From NCBI GenBank assembly GCA_024347235.1, contig AP025283.1:2666001-2730000 (forward strand): a stretch of DNA of 64,000 nucleotides, given 5' to 3'. This document shows positions 42,854 to 53,796 of this stretch, piece after piece; within the stretch, counting starts at the first letter, position 1, and every line of letters starts with the position of its first letter. The stretch is from Aliamphritea spongicola (GTDB lineage: Bacteria; Pseudomonadota; Gammaproteobacteria; Pseudomonadales; Balneatricaceae). Below the pieces are notes generated by a model, which saw only the letters and a program-made list of their open reading frames with translations, did no database searches and was not told the origin of the DNA. The position numbers and the translations under genes were made by a program.

Positions 42854-43324
42854 TTACAGCAACAGGTCACTATCGATAGGAAAGAAAGTATTTACACTGT
42901 TTATCAGAGAGTTAGCCGTAAGACCGGGCACACCGTAAGCATCAGCCACCACACCATGGTGTTGCTGAATATGTTGCATGAGCAGATCAAAATCGCCGTC
43001 GCCGGAAAGTAACACTACCCGGTCCACTTCAGCAGCGGCCTGCATCACATCAATGGTAATCCCCACATCCCAGTCGCCCTTGGCGGTGCCGTCACTGCGC
43101 TGGATATAAGGCTTGAGCTTCACATCAAAACCGATATGCCGTAATGCCTGCTGAAACCCCATTTGCTTATCATCACCACGGTGAATCGCATAAGCATTAG
43201 CCAGTACAATTTCCCCTTCAGCACTCAGTTGCTGCCAAAGCTTACGGTAATTGAACTGGCGGTTATACGCCTGGCGGGTGGTGTAATAGAGATTTTGCAC
43301 ATCAGCAAATACGGCGATCTTCAT
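42854..43324 (-). CDS. NYN-domain (LabA/DUF88) putative RNase
   Basis: A PIN-like nuclease-fold protein, intact at about 157 residues. The acidic catalytic positions are visible in IAVFADVQNLYY, GDWDVGITIDVMQAA and VLLSGDGDFDLLMQHI. Family members cut RNA or regulate it in unknown ways. ATG 43324 is preferred because AAGG lies at the right distance. It follows rhlE on the same strand with 36 bases between, so a joint RNA-related transcript is possible. Confidence 0.83.
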   Translation of the reverse strand: MKIAVFADVQNLYYTTRQAYNRQFNYRKLWQQLSAEGEIVLANAYAIHRGDDKQMGFQQALRHIGFDVKLKPYIQRSDGTAKGDWDVGITIDVMQAAAEVDRVVLLSGDGDFDLLMQHIQQHHGVVADAYGVPGLTANSLINSVNTFFPIDSDLLL

Positions 43325-43359
43325 CACTTTCACCTTTCTCCCTTACACCTTTTCAGCGT

Positions 43360-44936
43360 TTAAACAGCCCGGTTTCCGGACGCAGCACGTTTACGGGGCG
43401 CATTACTTGCCGGGCGCTGTGCAGCGGACTGATCGTTACGGCGTTGATTACCCTTAGCCGAACCACGGGAACGACTGTTGGTATTTGCCGCCTGCCCCTG
43501 CTCAGCCCTGTTACCGTTTGCAGCCTGCTTAGGCCCTGAACGACGGCGACGGTTTGCAGGTTTGGCCGAATCTGCAGCCTGACCATCACGCTTTTGCCCT
43601 GAACGGGCTTCGCCCCGGCTATTACCTTTAGCCTGGCTATCGCTGCGGTGTCGTTTATTCTTACCTGCAGGTTTATGGCCTCGCGCATTATCCGCCGAAC
43701 GCTGACCGTCCTTGTGCTCACCGGACTGGCGTTCACCACCTGCCCGTTGCTTAGGCTTTTAGGCTTTTTCTTCTTCAGGGCTTTTAAAGGCTTTTCCGGT
43801 AGAGGTTCAGACGGTTCAAAACCTTCTACAGACACCCGCTCAATAAGTTTTCCGATCAGGCTTTCGATGCCAGTCAACTGGTCCAGCTCTTCAGCACAAA
43901 CCAGTGACACAGCTTCACCACTGGCACCGGCACGGCCGGTACGGCCAATACGGTGAACGTAATCTTCGGCCACATTCGGCAAGTCGTAATTGACCACCTG
44001 CGGCAGTTGTTCAATATCCAGGCCACGGGCCGCAATATCAGTCGCCACCAGGGTACGTACTTCGCCGGCTTTAAAATTCGCCAGCGCCCGGGTGCGTGCG
44101 CCCTGGCTCTTATTACCGTGAATCGCCGCTGCAGTAATCCCCTTGGCTTCCAGCTGTTTTGCCAGACGGTTAGCACCATGTTTGGTTCGGGTAAACACAA
44201 TCAACTGCTGCCAGTCGTTTTCTTTAATCAGCTTGATCAGCAACGGTGCTTTACGGTTTTTATCAACCGGACTGAGCCACTGCTTCACGGTTGTTGCCGC
44301 AGCATTACGGGGTTACCGAAATTTCCACAGGATCATTCACCAGCCCTTTGGCCAGCTGACGAATCTCATCGGAAAAGGTCGCAGAGAAAAGCAGGTTCTG
44401 GCGGCGCGGCGGTAACAGCCGCAGGATCTTACGAATGTCATGGATAAATCCCATATCCAGCATCCGGTCCGCCTCATCCAGCACCAGTACTTCCAGCTGA
44501 TCAAACTTCACCGCATTCTGGTTATACAAGTCCAACAATCGTCCCGGTGTTGCCACCAGCACATCGGTGCCTTTACAGAGCTTTTGCATTTGCGGATTGA
44601 TCTTCACACCGCCAAACACCACTGCGGAGCTGAGGTTCAGATATTTGCCGTAATCAACCACACTTTCCCTACCTGAGCCGCCAGCTCACGGGTAGGTGTC
44701 AGAATAAGTGCCCGGGCCTGATTCGCTTTCGCCCGCGAACCATCTTTCAGACGCTCAAGAATAGGCAGAGTAAACCCTGCGGTTTTGCCGGTCCCGGTCT
44801 GGGCAGCAGCCATTACATCCTTTCCATGGATAACTGCTGGAATTGCTTCCGCCTGAATCGCTGAAGGCTCTGAATAGCCCTGTTCGCTAACGGCATCAAG
44901 CAATGGCGTCGATAAGCCTAAATCGGCAAAACTCAT
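43360..44936 (-). CDS. rhlE: DEAD-box RNA helicase RhlE
   Basis: An ATP-dependent RNA helicase. [16 protein letters not shown] and the Q motif open the gene, followed by AAQTGTGKT (Walker A), [13 protein letters not shown] (DEAD box), LLFSATFSD and [12 protein letters not shown]. The frame changes near 44660, 44312 and 43758. Beyond the last, the open reading misleads; the corrected tail is very basic and disordered ([22 protein letters not shown], ending [10 protein letters not shown]) and stops at 43360. Such tails bind RNA. About 525 residues. Confidence 0.92.
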
Positions 44937-45088
44937 AAAAAATGTTTCTCTTGGTTGGCAAGTAATGGCGAGAGATTCACCGGCTGACAGTCATCTGATG
45001 TAACCGGCAATATCCGATGTAAAGAACCGGCGCGAAGCTTACAGCAGGCTATCCCATAACACCAGTAAGACTGATGGATAAGGACACT

Positions 45089-45432
45089 TTAGCGAAACAT
45101 TTCCAGATTCAGGGGCACAGCATCCCTAACCAGTATGCATAGTCAGTATGATCTTTGAGATTATCACCGGTTAAACCGTGCACCAGCACACTGAGGCCAT
45201 TACGGTGTTCATCCAGCCAGCCCACGACTTTATCGAAATCAGCAGCCACGAAACTCAGCTGACAACTCCAGCAAGGATGCGGCCCGACCAAACGTTCATG
45301 CACTCTGCCAACCTGAACATTCAGCACCTTGCCAGCCTGCTCACACAATGAGGAGGCGAACGCCAGTGTGCCGGCATCAAAATAGACATGCGCATGGTAA
45401 GCAGGGTGAAGATTCCGGGGATAGAGATCAGA
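45089..45432 (-). CDS. DOPA 4,5-dioxygenase-like protein
   Basis: A small cupin-free protein of about 114 residues resembling the DOPA 4,5-dioxygenase family (COG3805). Conserved His-rich segments include HPAYHAHVYFD, RVHERLVGPHPCWSCQLSF and SVLVHGLTGDNLKDHTDYAYWLG. The frame changes near 45118, where one missing G gives WLGDAVPLNLEMFR and the stop at 45089. It lies downstream of sodX on the same strand. The physiological substrate in bacteria is not known. Confidence 0.78.
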
Positions 45433-45514
45433 CATAGCATTAAGTAACTCAGACAAATGACAATCTGAGTATCATAGCAAGTCTGCCCGCGAACAGGGGA
45501 TTAAATATACTGAT

Positions 45515-45820
45515 TCAGCCGGATACAGGCGAAGGTCTGGCGATATGCCACGCCACACGGCCGATTAGGGTTTGTCTGGGCTGCCAGCCCATCACTTCAC
45601 TTGAAGTACTGTGCGGGCTGTCACCACTGAGCCACATATCGTGACTGGCACTGAGGTTTGCCACACGTTTAATGATACACCCTAAACGGGGATGCTGAAT
45701 CACCACAACATCCCCTTTCTTCAGCGGCATAAAAGGCAGAGGCTTAATACAGAGTACATAATCGCCATCGGCAAACGCCGGCAGCATACTCTGTCCATTC
45801 ACACGGTGAATACTGATCAT
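45515..45820 (-). CDS. sodX: Ni-SOD maturation protease (S26 signal peptidase-like)
   Basis: A small S26 peptidase, intact at 101 residues, that removes the leader of Ni-superoxide dismutase to expose its N-terminal His. The catalytic Ser11 is in VNGQSMLPAF and Lys51 in CIIKRVANL. LSGDSPHSTSS is the family's conserved third box. No membrane span is evident, as expected of the nickel-type group. It starts 49 bases after sodN, and the pair is diagnostic. Confidence 0.9.
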   Translation of the reverse strand: MISIHRVNGQSMLPAFADGDYVLCIKPLPFMPLKKGDVVVIQHPRLGCIIKRVANLSASHDMWLSGDSPHSTSSEVMGWQPRQTLIGRVAWHIARPSPVSG

Positions 45821-45869
45821 TACTAAGCCCTGCTCTTCTTTATGTTTCTGAAGCCCTTAACCCGGCTAA

Positions 45870-46370
45870 TTAACCAAGCTTTGGATAGGTCACCTGCATT
45901 GCCGGTGGGTAAGGACACTCAGCAGTGAAGGTCTCAACGCCTTTGGTTGCCCAGAAGCTTGCGGCAAACTCATTCACCAGCGACAGCAGTTTTTCACCGT
46001 GTTCACGGCCGATGTTCTGCTTGCAGGCAGAGCCGGTCAGCATAATGCTGTGCACCAGTTCATTGGTATTCGGGAACTGATCAAACTGAGGCTGTTTGAA
46101 GTAATCACCCCAGATAACCCGAACCTCTTCCTTAGCTTTTGCCGCATGGGTTTCTTTTTCCTGCACCAGACGGCCCAGCTGTGCCTGCTCAGCCAGGGTC
46201 AGGCTGTCTTTGTCAGCCAGTTCCTGAATCAGATCCATAAAACGAATCACACTCAGTGCTGCGATCTGAGCAATCTGAGGATCATAAATCTTGCACGGGA
46301 TATCGCAGTGCGCATCCGCTGCTGAGAACTGACAAATGGCGTCAAGCTGTTTAAAAATACCGTGGATCAT
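45870..46370 (-). CDS. sodN: Nickel superoxide dismutase precursor
   Basis: Disproportionates superoxide using nickel. It is intact at 166 residues. A 20-residue leader ending AADA is followed by HCDIPCKIYDP: the new N-terminal His21, Cys22 and Cys26 form the nickel hook (consensus HCDxPCxVYDP). The hexamer-forming helical bundle follows (ALSVIRFMDLIQELADKD and VIWGDYF). It requires sodX downstream for leader removal. Using nickel instead of iron or manganese suits iron-poor seawater. It lies behind fumC and an OrfX-like gene under a Fur-like box. Confidence 0.95.
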   Translation of the reverse strand: MIHGIFKQLDAICQFSAADAHCDIPCKIYDPQIAQIAALSVIRFMDLIQELADKDSLTLAEQAQLGRLVQEKETHAAKAKEEVRVIWGDYFKQPQFDQFPNTNELVHSIMLTGSACKQNIGREHGEKLLSLVNEFAASFWATKGVETFTAECPYPPAMQVTYPKLG

Positions 46371-46472
46371 TGTTTACTCTATCATAGTAAAGCGTACAGA
46401 GTTATCGGCCCGGCCGGCACTCTGCACTCAGGGGTATTCCGTTTCCGGAAACTTTCTTATTTCATTGCATTG

Positions 46473-46899
46473 CTACCCGGCCAGAAGCTCAGCTTCATAG
46501 CGGGCCTGCAATTCACCAATCTGCTCTGGACGATGCTGCTGATTAAATTCAAGCAACGCCTGATATGTACGCCGGAGCCCCGATAACAGGGCCTGATACC
46601 GTGACGAGTCAGCTTCGTTGGCAATTTCCTGCAACAGGCTATCGTGCACCCGGTTAAGCTCATTGCCTGCCATATCCGTCTGCATCCGCCGTAAATAAAG
46701 ATCTGCCAGGTTGTGATAACTGATGATCACTACCGCAACCGCTTCGGCAGGATCTTCCCAGTGCCTGAACAACCCCAGGCCAACTGCTTAGCAGACTGAT
46801 AATGCGCTACCGCAGCGAACAGCTGATGAGCATTGAAGCACTCGTTACCGGCCTGAACCTGCTGTTGCCAACGCTTCATTTTGAGGATCTGATTGCTCA
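46473..46899 (-). CDS. OrfX-like TPR-type hypothetical protein between fumC and sodN
   Basis: A helical protein of about 142 residues with no named function. ATG 46899 with GGGAG upstream gives MSNQILKMKRWQQQ; the frame changes near 46782, giving QLALGLFRHWEDPAEAV. FNAHQLFAAVAHYQSAKQLA and VVIISYHNLADLYLR look like tetratricopeptide helices, similar to DUF2753-type proteins. It begins 10 bases after the fumC stop. In Pseudomonas aeruginosa an unnamed gene (orfX) lies at the same place between fumC and sodA, so positional equivalence is likely. Confidence 0.68.
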
Positions 46900-46909
46900 T
46901 ACATCACTC

Positions 46910-48284
46910 CCTACAAACCACCTTCTGTCAGCTTCTGCGGATCCAGTAACACCGCCAGTTCTTCCGGGACAGATCCGTCCCCTCGACAGCCACATCCAGA
47001 ATCGGACGGCCTTCGCTATATGCCTGCTTAGCAATTTCTGCGGCTCTGGCATAACCGATAACAGGATTCAGCGCCGTTACCAGAATCGGATTACGGTGCA
47101 ATGCCTCGTTTAACTTCGCCTCGTTCACACTGAAACTGCTGATCGCTTTATCTGCCAGTAATCGGCTGGTGCTGGTCAGCAGGCCAATGCTCTTCAGCAA
47201 GTTCGCGGCAATCATTGGCAACATAACATTGAGTTCAAAGTTGCCAGACTGACCACCCACACTGATCGCCGTATCATTGCCCATCACCTGTGCTGCAGCC
47301 ATAGCCGCGGCCTCAGGAATCACTGGATTAACCTTACCCGGCATAATGGATGATCCCGGCTGCAACGCCTCCAGAGAAATCTCCCTAGCCCGGCTAGAGG
47401 GCCGGAGTTCATCCAGCGCAAATCATTAGCGATCTTCATAATGCTGACCGCTGTTGTTTTCAGCTGACCGGAAACAGCAACAGCCGTGTCCTGCGAACCA
47501 ATTGCTGCAAACGTGTTATGGCATGGAGAAAAACTGTACCCGGTGAGCGTGCTTAAACGTTGAGCAAACAGGGATGCAAACTGCTCATGGGTATTCACAC
47601 CGGTACCTACCGCTGTACCGCCCTGCGCCAGTTGCTGCAACGCTGGCAACAGCGCTTCCAGATGCTCACGGTTTTGCCGGATCTGGCTGGCCCAGCCAAG
47701 TAATTGCTGATCCATCCGCACCGGCATGGCATCCATCAGGTGTGTCCGGCCGGTTTTACAGAAGCCGGCCACCTCTGCAGCCTTAGTTTCAATTGCTGAC
47801 TGCAAATGCTCCAACGCCGGCAGCAACTGACTCTGTATCTGTAAAGCGGCACTGATATGAATCGCACTAGGCACCACATCATTACTGCTCTGGCCGAAGT
47901 TCACGTGATCATTAGGGTTAACTTCATCCCCAGTGCTCTGCTGGCCAGGGTGGCAATCACTTCATTGGCGTTCATATTTGAACTGGTGGCTGAACCGGTC
48001 TGAAAAATATCCACCGGAAAATTGTCCATCAGTAACGGATCGCTGCTAAGCAACTGACAGCTGTCACTGATAGCATTGGCAATCGCCGCGGGGATGCAGC
48101 CCAGTTCCTGATTCGCCTGCGCAGCAGCGTCCTTAATCAGCAACAGGGCTTCAATGAATGGCCGCGGCATAGTTTCACCACTGACCGGAAAGTTGTTTAT
48201 TGCCCGCTGAGTCTGCGCGCCATACAGCGCGTTTTCTGGTACTTCCAGGCTTCCCATACTGTCTTTTTCAATACGTGTTTTCAT
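46910..48284 (-). CDS. fumC: Class II fumarate hydratase, iron-independent
   Basis: Converts fumarate to malate without an iron-sulfur cluster, so it can replace class I fumarase under iron shortage or oxidative stress. RIEKDSMGSLEVPENALYGAQTQRA, GSATSSNMNANEV, CKTGRTHLMDAMP and the mobile signature loop GSSIMPGKVNPV are visible. The frame changes near 47915, 47388 and 46962; the last restores SREELAVLLDPQKLTEGGL and the stop at 46910. About 457 residues. It is the second gene of the Fur-linked operon ending in sodN-sodX. Confidence 0.93.
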
Positions 48285-48310
48285 AGTGACTCCTTAAGGC
48301 CCGGAACGGA

Positions 48311-48663
48311 TTACAGAAAATAATTGCTTAAAACCGATACTTCACGATAACAGCGCCTGACGGCCTGCCGCTGTTGTTCAGATCTGGCCAGCCTGCCGAG
48401 AGCAAGCAACGGCCGGTAAATATGATCCATACAGAGCCGGCGCCAGTGAACAGGCACACAGCTGTCGCAGATCGCTTCCAGCAACAGTTCATAACAAAGT
48501 ATATATGCCTGGCGCTGCACCGGACGTGGCGACTGACTGACCAGCCTGTCGGCTTCATCGAGATACTCTTTGACCAGCTCCGGGCGGTCGGGCTCAGGCC
48601 TAAACGGATCGCCTGTCCGTCCGGAAGATGAACTGAAAGCTGGTCGATGATCTGTTGACTCAA
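48311..48663 (-). CDS. FagA-like protein heading the fumC-sodN operon
   Basis: A small protein of about 117 residues, the first gene of the operon. The TTG start at 48663 has AAGGAG six bases upstream. The frame changes near 48600, where correction gives RPELVKEYLDEADRLVSQ. AYILCYELLLEAICDSCVPVHWRRLCMDHIYRPLLALGRLA resembles, in length and position, the FagA protein of the P. aeruginosa Fur-regulated fagA-fumC-orfX-sodA operon. I match it on recalled pattern and context only. It has no known biochemical function. Confidence 0.62.
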
Positions 48664-48772
48664 GCGTGTCTCCTTAGCAGATACTCCACCGGCACCTGGC
48701 TAATTGCTGCTGAAAGTTTGTCCGTCATGGCAAGGAAAGGATGATCTGCATCATCAAAACACTAACTACAAA

Positions 48773-48793
48773 CGAGAATTATTCGCATTATAT
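48773..48793 (-). promoter_or_regulatory. Fur-like box and -10 of the fagA-fumC-sodN operon
   Basis: On the minus strand TATAAT (48787-48792) runs into AATGCGAATAATTCTCGTT, a good Fur-type inverted repeat (GCGAATAATTCTC core). A repressor here would block the promoter, so the operon should be on when iron is low. Confidence 0.68.
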
Positions 48794-48984
48794 TTTACAA
48801 TATGCTTCAGGTAAACCCATATCAGCCCTGATTCAGGCTAATTAAATCCATGGATTTTCAGGGGTTTTTAATCTTCTTAAGCGGTAAAAACCCTTCCCTG
48901 ACTTAATAACGACAATTGCGCTGAAAACGGTGGACTCCGCTTTAAAATTAGCCGACTATCCCCTCACCCGGATAACCGGGTAAT

Positions 48985-49196
48985 TCTCAGGGCGGGGTGC
49001 AACTCCCCACCGGCGGTGATAAAAGACAAAACATCTTTTAAGCCCGCGAGCGCCCGGAAAACTGAACCACTGACAGCCTCAGTGACAATCAGTGCCGGGG
49101 TCAGCAGATCTGGTGATTTCGCAGAAATAATCCAGAGCCGACGGTAATGTCAGTGTTGTCAGTTAAACACTGCTGAGTCCGGATGGAAGAGAATGA
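48985..49196 (+). ncRNA. FMN riboswitch (RFN element)
   Basis: The conserved RFN blocks appear in order: TCAGGGCGGGGTGCAACTCC, CACCGGCGGTGAT, AGCCCGCGAGCG, then the GTCAGCAGATCTGGTGA block, GAGCCGACGGT and AGTCCGGATGGAAGAGA. Binding of FMN folds the aptamer and lowers expression of riboflavin genes. About 150 bases separate it from the ribB start, room for an expression platform that hides the ribosome site or ends transcription. Confidence 0.96.
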
Positions 49197-49345
49197 ACAA
49201 CATCCCCTGCGTCGGCCGGTTTGCTTCCTGCTGAGCGCAGCTATGTATGTCATATCTGATGGCGGGGCTTGCTGTGCAAACAGCGGATGCCTGCTGCCGT
49301 TCCTTATGCCCTGATTCTGGAACTATTACTCATTTAGGTATAACC

Positions 49346-50011
49346 ATGAATCAGTCTGAAACATTTAAAAATCCATTTACTGAAAGCACGCCCGCGGAAC
49401 GCATCTGTCTGGCACTGGAAACCCTGCGCAACGGTCAGGGTGTACTGGTGGTCGATGATGAAGACCGGGAGAATGAAGGCGATATCATATTCGCCGCAGA
49501 AAGCCTGACCATACCTCAGATGGCCATGCTGATCCGTGAATGCAGTGGCATTGTCTGCCTGTGTCTTGATGAAGACCGGGTCCGTCAGTTGGAACTGCCA
49601 CCGATGGTCACCGAGAATAACAGCCAGTACGGTACGGCCTTTACGGTCAGTATTGAAGCCAGCAAAGGTGTCACCACCGGTGTATCTGCTGCTGACAGAG
49701 TCACCACCATTAAAGCAGCTATCGCTGATGACGCGGTGCCCTCAGATCTGGCACGGCCCGGACATGTTTATCCGCTGCGGGCCCGTGAAGGTGGCGTGCT
49801 GACCCGCCGGGGACACACAGAAGCCACCATTGACCTGATGAAGCTGGCAGGATTACAGCCATACGGCGTACTCTGCGAGCTGACCAATCCGGATGGCAGC
49901 ATGGCTAAACTGCCGGAAATTGTCCGTTTCGGTGAAGCGAATGATATGCCGGTGCTGAGCGTTGAGGATATCGTCGCTTACCGGCTGGCGGCGCTGTCAG
50001 CCAGCGCGTAA
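49346..50011 (+). CDS. ribB: 3,4-dihydroxy-2-butanone 4-phosphate synthase
   Basis: Makes the four-carbon precursor of riboflavin from ribulose 5-phosphate. It is intact at 221 residues. [20 protein letters not shown] holds the magnesium and catalytic acidic residues. [44 protein letters not shown] and [15 protein letters not shown] complete the site. There is no GTP cyclohydrolase II domain, so it is the stand-alone RibB form. ATG 49346 matches the family start; in-frame codons upstream belong to the leader. The FMN riboswitch upstream controls it. Confidence 0.95.
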   Translation: MNQSETFKNPFTESTPAERICLALETLRNGQGVLVVDDEDRENEGDIIFAAESLTIPQMAMLIRECSGIVCLCLDEDRVRQLELPPMVTENNSQYGTAFTVSIEASKGVTTGVSAADRVTTIKAAIADDAVPSDLARPGHVYPLRAREGGVLTRRGHTEATIDLMKLAGLQPYGVLCELTNPDGSMAKLPEIVRFGEANDMPVLSVEDIVAYRLAALSASA

Positions 50012-50059
50012 TTCAAACGACAAGGAAAACACCTGCCGGACGGCTCAGCACCTTCCGGC

Positions 50060-53000
50060 TCAGGCAGGCACCACCTGACTGCACACTGGCGAATAATCAG
50101 CTATAAACGCTTCAAGCTCAGCCGCCGGCATAGGCCTGGCAAGATAAAAGCCCTGGGTCAGGTCACAATTCAGCGAACCGAGAAAATCCAGCTGCTTCTG
50201 GGTTTCCACCCCTTCTGCAACCACCCGCAGCCCAAGAATATCCGCCATGGAGATGATGGCACTGGTCAGCTGTGCTGCCTCATCACGCTCATCCACATCA
50301 TTGATAAAGGAGCGATCGATCTTCAGGGTATCAAACGGAAAACGCCCCAGATAACTCAGTGATGAATAGCCTGTACCGAAATCATCGATGGATAACCGCA
50401 CCCCCATGGCATCAATCACGTTCAGAATACTGTGATTGCGCTCCGTATTATCCAGCAGCACGGTTTCTGTAATTTCCAGTTCCAGCGCCTGCGGCGGAAT
50501 CCACTTCCTGAAAAACCTTACCCACCAGCTCAGCAAAACGCCCCTGCCGTAATTGCTGCACGGAAACATTCACCGCCACATACTGCGGCATGCCAGGCTG
50601 CTGCCGCCAGGCTTTAATCCGGGAAGCCGCCTGATACAGCACCCACTCCCCAAGCTCGTTTATTACCCCGATACTTTCCGCCAGCGGGATAAACACATCA
50701 GGAGCAACATTGCCAAGGGCTTCATTGTGCCAGCGTAAAGGGCTTCCACGCCCATAATCTGACCGGTTGTAGTACAGATCAGCGGCTGATAATGCAGCAC
50801 GAACTCTTCTCGCTGCAAAGCCTTACGCAACTCCAGCTCCATTTTCAGCAGCGCCTGGGCATGGCGGTTCATTTCTTCGGTATAAAAGTGAAAATGGTTA
50901 CGGCCATCTTCCTTACATTTGTACATCGCGGTATCGGCATTTTTCAGCAGCATCTCCTGGTCTTCACCGTCATCAGGGAATACGGTAATACCGATACTGG
51001 CACTCACTGCCACCTCATGCCCCTGATGAAAACCGGCTCACTGCAGGCCTTTATAATTTTCTCCGCAATCAGCTCCGCTTCCATTGCTTCCTTCAGCTCC
51101 GGCAGGATCAGCGTAAACTCATCGCCGCCCAGACGTGCAACAGTATCCCCTTCCTGATACAACCGGTTAAGCGCCGGGATACCTCCTTCAGTAACAGGTC
51201 ACCAGCATTGTGACCCAGGTTGTCATTCACGGTCTTAAAATGATCCAGATCCAGCATCATCAGGGCGATACGGGTCTCCTGGCGCTTGGCCCGTGCCATG
51301 GCATCCTGTAAACGGTCGAACGCCAGCCCCCGGTTAGGCAGCCCGGTCAGGGCATCATAATTAGCCTGCTCAAATAATTTATCTTCATGATTTTTCGTTC
51401 AGACAGATCAATAACACTGGTAATAATGGCATCACTATTACCGTACAGCGCCACCTGAGAAGACAAAGATGCCCAGAACTTTTCTCCGGCATCCCGCTTC
51501 TCAATCAGTAACTCAAAATTATCCAGATGCCGCTCTTCTCTTATCTGTGAACAGAAGCGGCGATAATCTTCAGGTTTGGAAAAATAACCTTCCAGCTGAC
51601 TTCCATGCAGCGTATCAATAGCACAGCTGAACAGTTTCTCTGCCTGGGCGTTACCATAAATGATCTTTCCGTCTTCCGGACAACTGATAATAATCGCCAT
51701 AGGGGAAGACTGAGCAATGGCCTGAAAATGCCGCTGACTTTCCCGCAGATCTTCACCCAGACGCCAGTTAAGCCGGCTTTCCCGGTACTGTAACCACAGA
51801 CTGATACCGATACCGGTCGCCAGCAATAACAACAGAATCAGCAGCAAACGGCTGCTTTGCTCGGGCGGTTATCATATGCGTTCAGCCGCAGCCACACCGT
51901 TTCATTCAACTGGCTGATAGGCAGCACCCGGGTAAGGCCGGTTAACGGTGTCTGCTCAGCATCGCCATAAATAACCTGTCCTTCCCGGTCGACAAAATCC
52001 ACTTTGTATCTGCTGCGCACATCATCCGGCACCAGGCCATCCAGCAAATATTCAATTTTATAAACTGCCCCTAAGGTACCGAGGAAACGTTCGCCGGTGA
52101 AAATCGGCACGTAAAGCTCAAATGCCGGATGCCCCTGAATGACGACGAACGGATTGGTATAGACCGGCTGACGGCTCACATACGCCTCATAAGACGCCCG
52201 CTTAGGCTCAGGCAACAGCAGCTTTAACCCCACCACCTGTTTGTTTTCCTCATAAGGTGCCGTATCCCTGATAACAAAATCAGCATCCGCCCAGGTTACG
52301 TTTACCAGCCCGGGATGATCATATACATAACGGGATACCCGCTCCTGATAAGAAGTTTTTGAAAGCTGCCCCTGGCTGATTTGCTCTGCCAGTAACTCAA
52401 AATACTCCTGATGGGAACTCAACCGCCGGCGAATATCATGCTCGAGGGTCGCCGCCGTATTATTCAGCGCCAACTGCTCACTGGCCGTATCATTACGCTG
52501 CATAAACCAGTACAGAGCAACGGTTGCCATAAACAGTGCACAGAACGTAAGCAGCGGCGCGGCCCATGTTGGAGGTCCCGGCTGCGCAGGATGGGTGCTA
52601 TTGTTTCCATCCGCAGAAGATGACTGAGCACGGTACTGCCGTCGCTGCTGTGTTAAAACACCGGTCACCAGCAGAAAGAAAGCCGCCAGGACACCTTCAA
52701 AAATCATGACGGACTGACGAATATCGGCATCAGCCCCGGCGGACGTCATGGCAGCAAGCTCCCACTGGCCATCAATCAGATCAACCCGGTGCACCAGACG
52801 CTCATTACTGAACAACTCATCGTCACCGTAAAACACCACCCCCTGGCTATCGCGGATGCCGATCTGCAAATCTGTTTCCGGATTTAATAAACCGGACTCC
52901 TGCAACAAAGGCGCCATATCCAGCGCCATCGAAACCAGCCCCCAGAAATGCCCGTCTACATTCACCGCCTGGCGGGCAACAACACCATTGCCGCCCTGTA

Positions 53001-53505
53001 ACAACTGCATCGGTGATGTCAGTGCAATGTCCGACTGACGCATCGCCCGTAACGTTGCATGCCTGCTCGCCAACCGGGTGTCACTCAGCAGATCATGCCC
53101 AAGCGCAGACTCATTGCCCTGCAGAGGTATGACTTTGCTGATGACCCCATCCGGCGCCACCGCGAAATTCCGGATGCCCTTTGAGGTAGTCAGTAAGCCG
53201 TTAATAAAGGTATCGAGGCGCTGCCCTGAACCTTCAGATGTGACGTCAGAAGACAGCAAGTCTGTTTCCACGTACGAGGTTAAGCCCTGCAACAGTGCAA
53301 AGCGCTTGTTGAGAATGTTCGCCAGATTCTGTGCGTAACCGTCAACCTGTTGATCAAACTGCTGAGCACGTTCTTCAACCAGATAGGTTTCAAACCAGTA
53401 GGATGCCTGCCACCAGATAACAGAAAAACACAGCAGCAGGGTTACGGAAGCAAAGCTTAAACGTCGCTTGATTGTTGCAGCCAGCAGAGACGGGCTCAGA
53501 CTCAT
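50060..53505 (-). CDS. Large membrane sensor with GGDEF and EAL domains
   Basis: A c-di-GMP enzyme of about 1,150 residues. The order is a membrane span, a CHASE-type periplasmic domain (PDGVISKVIPLQGNESALG), two spans, a second periplasmic sensor domain (about 320-520; TYSEEQ-free, ending with TGERFLGTLGAVYKIEYLL), a span (LLLILLLLLATGIGISLW), PAS (SPMAIIISCPEDGKIIYGN), GGDEF (ARLGGDEFTLILPEL) and EAL (VEALLRW, LSIDDFGTGYSSLSYL, VVAEGVETQ). Both catalytic signatures are intact, so either activity is possible. There are at least six frame changes: near 51843, 51393, 51180, 51040, 50715 and 50510. It converges with ribB. Two periplasmic sensors in one chain is uncommon. Confidence 0.85.
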
Positions 53506-53620
53506 CAGGGATCACCATTACATCGCGATTCCGTCCCTGGCGCGTACACTAAAACAATATTCAACTATGACAGACAGAAACTACCGGCCTGAATAAACAC
53601 AACATCCGGCTAAATGCGTT

Positions 53621-53663
53621 TGATATTTATTTTCAAATAAAATAACAATACTAATAAATATCA
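53621..53663. repeat. Inverted repeat upstream of the large GGDEF-EAL gene
   Basis: TGATATTTATT (53621-53631) and AATAAATATCA (53653-53663) are perfect 11-base inverted arms 21 bases apart, in AT-rich DNA 116 bases upstream of the start codon. It could be a regulator site or a cruciform; no protein can be assigned. Confidence 0.55.
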
Positions 53664-53796
53664 TAAAGTTACAGCGGTAATCTAAACCATAATACTCATT
53701 AAATTACGTTTAGATCACAGCGTGAATTTCTGTCCGCAACATTGTATCCGGCAATCTGAAGTCTGCAATGATTTTTCTGTTTCCCCTGGCAATTAA

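Noticed and set aside
49247-49345. Upstream extension of the ribB reading (TTG/ATG from 49247)
   Set aside because: It lacks ribB family sequence and is the untranslated leader after the FMN riboswitch; ATG 49346 fits the family start.
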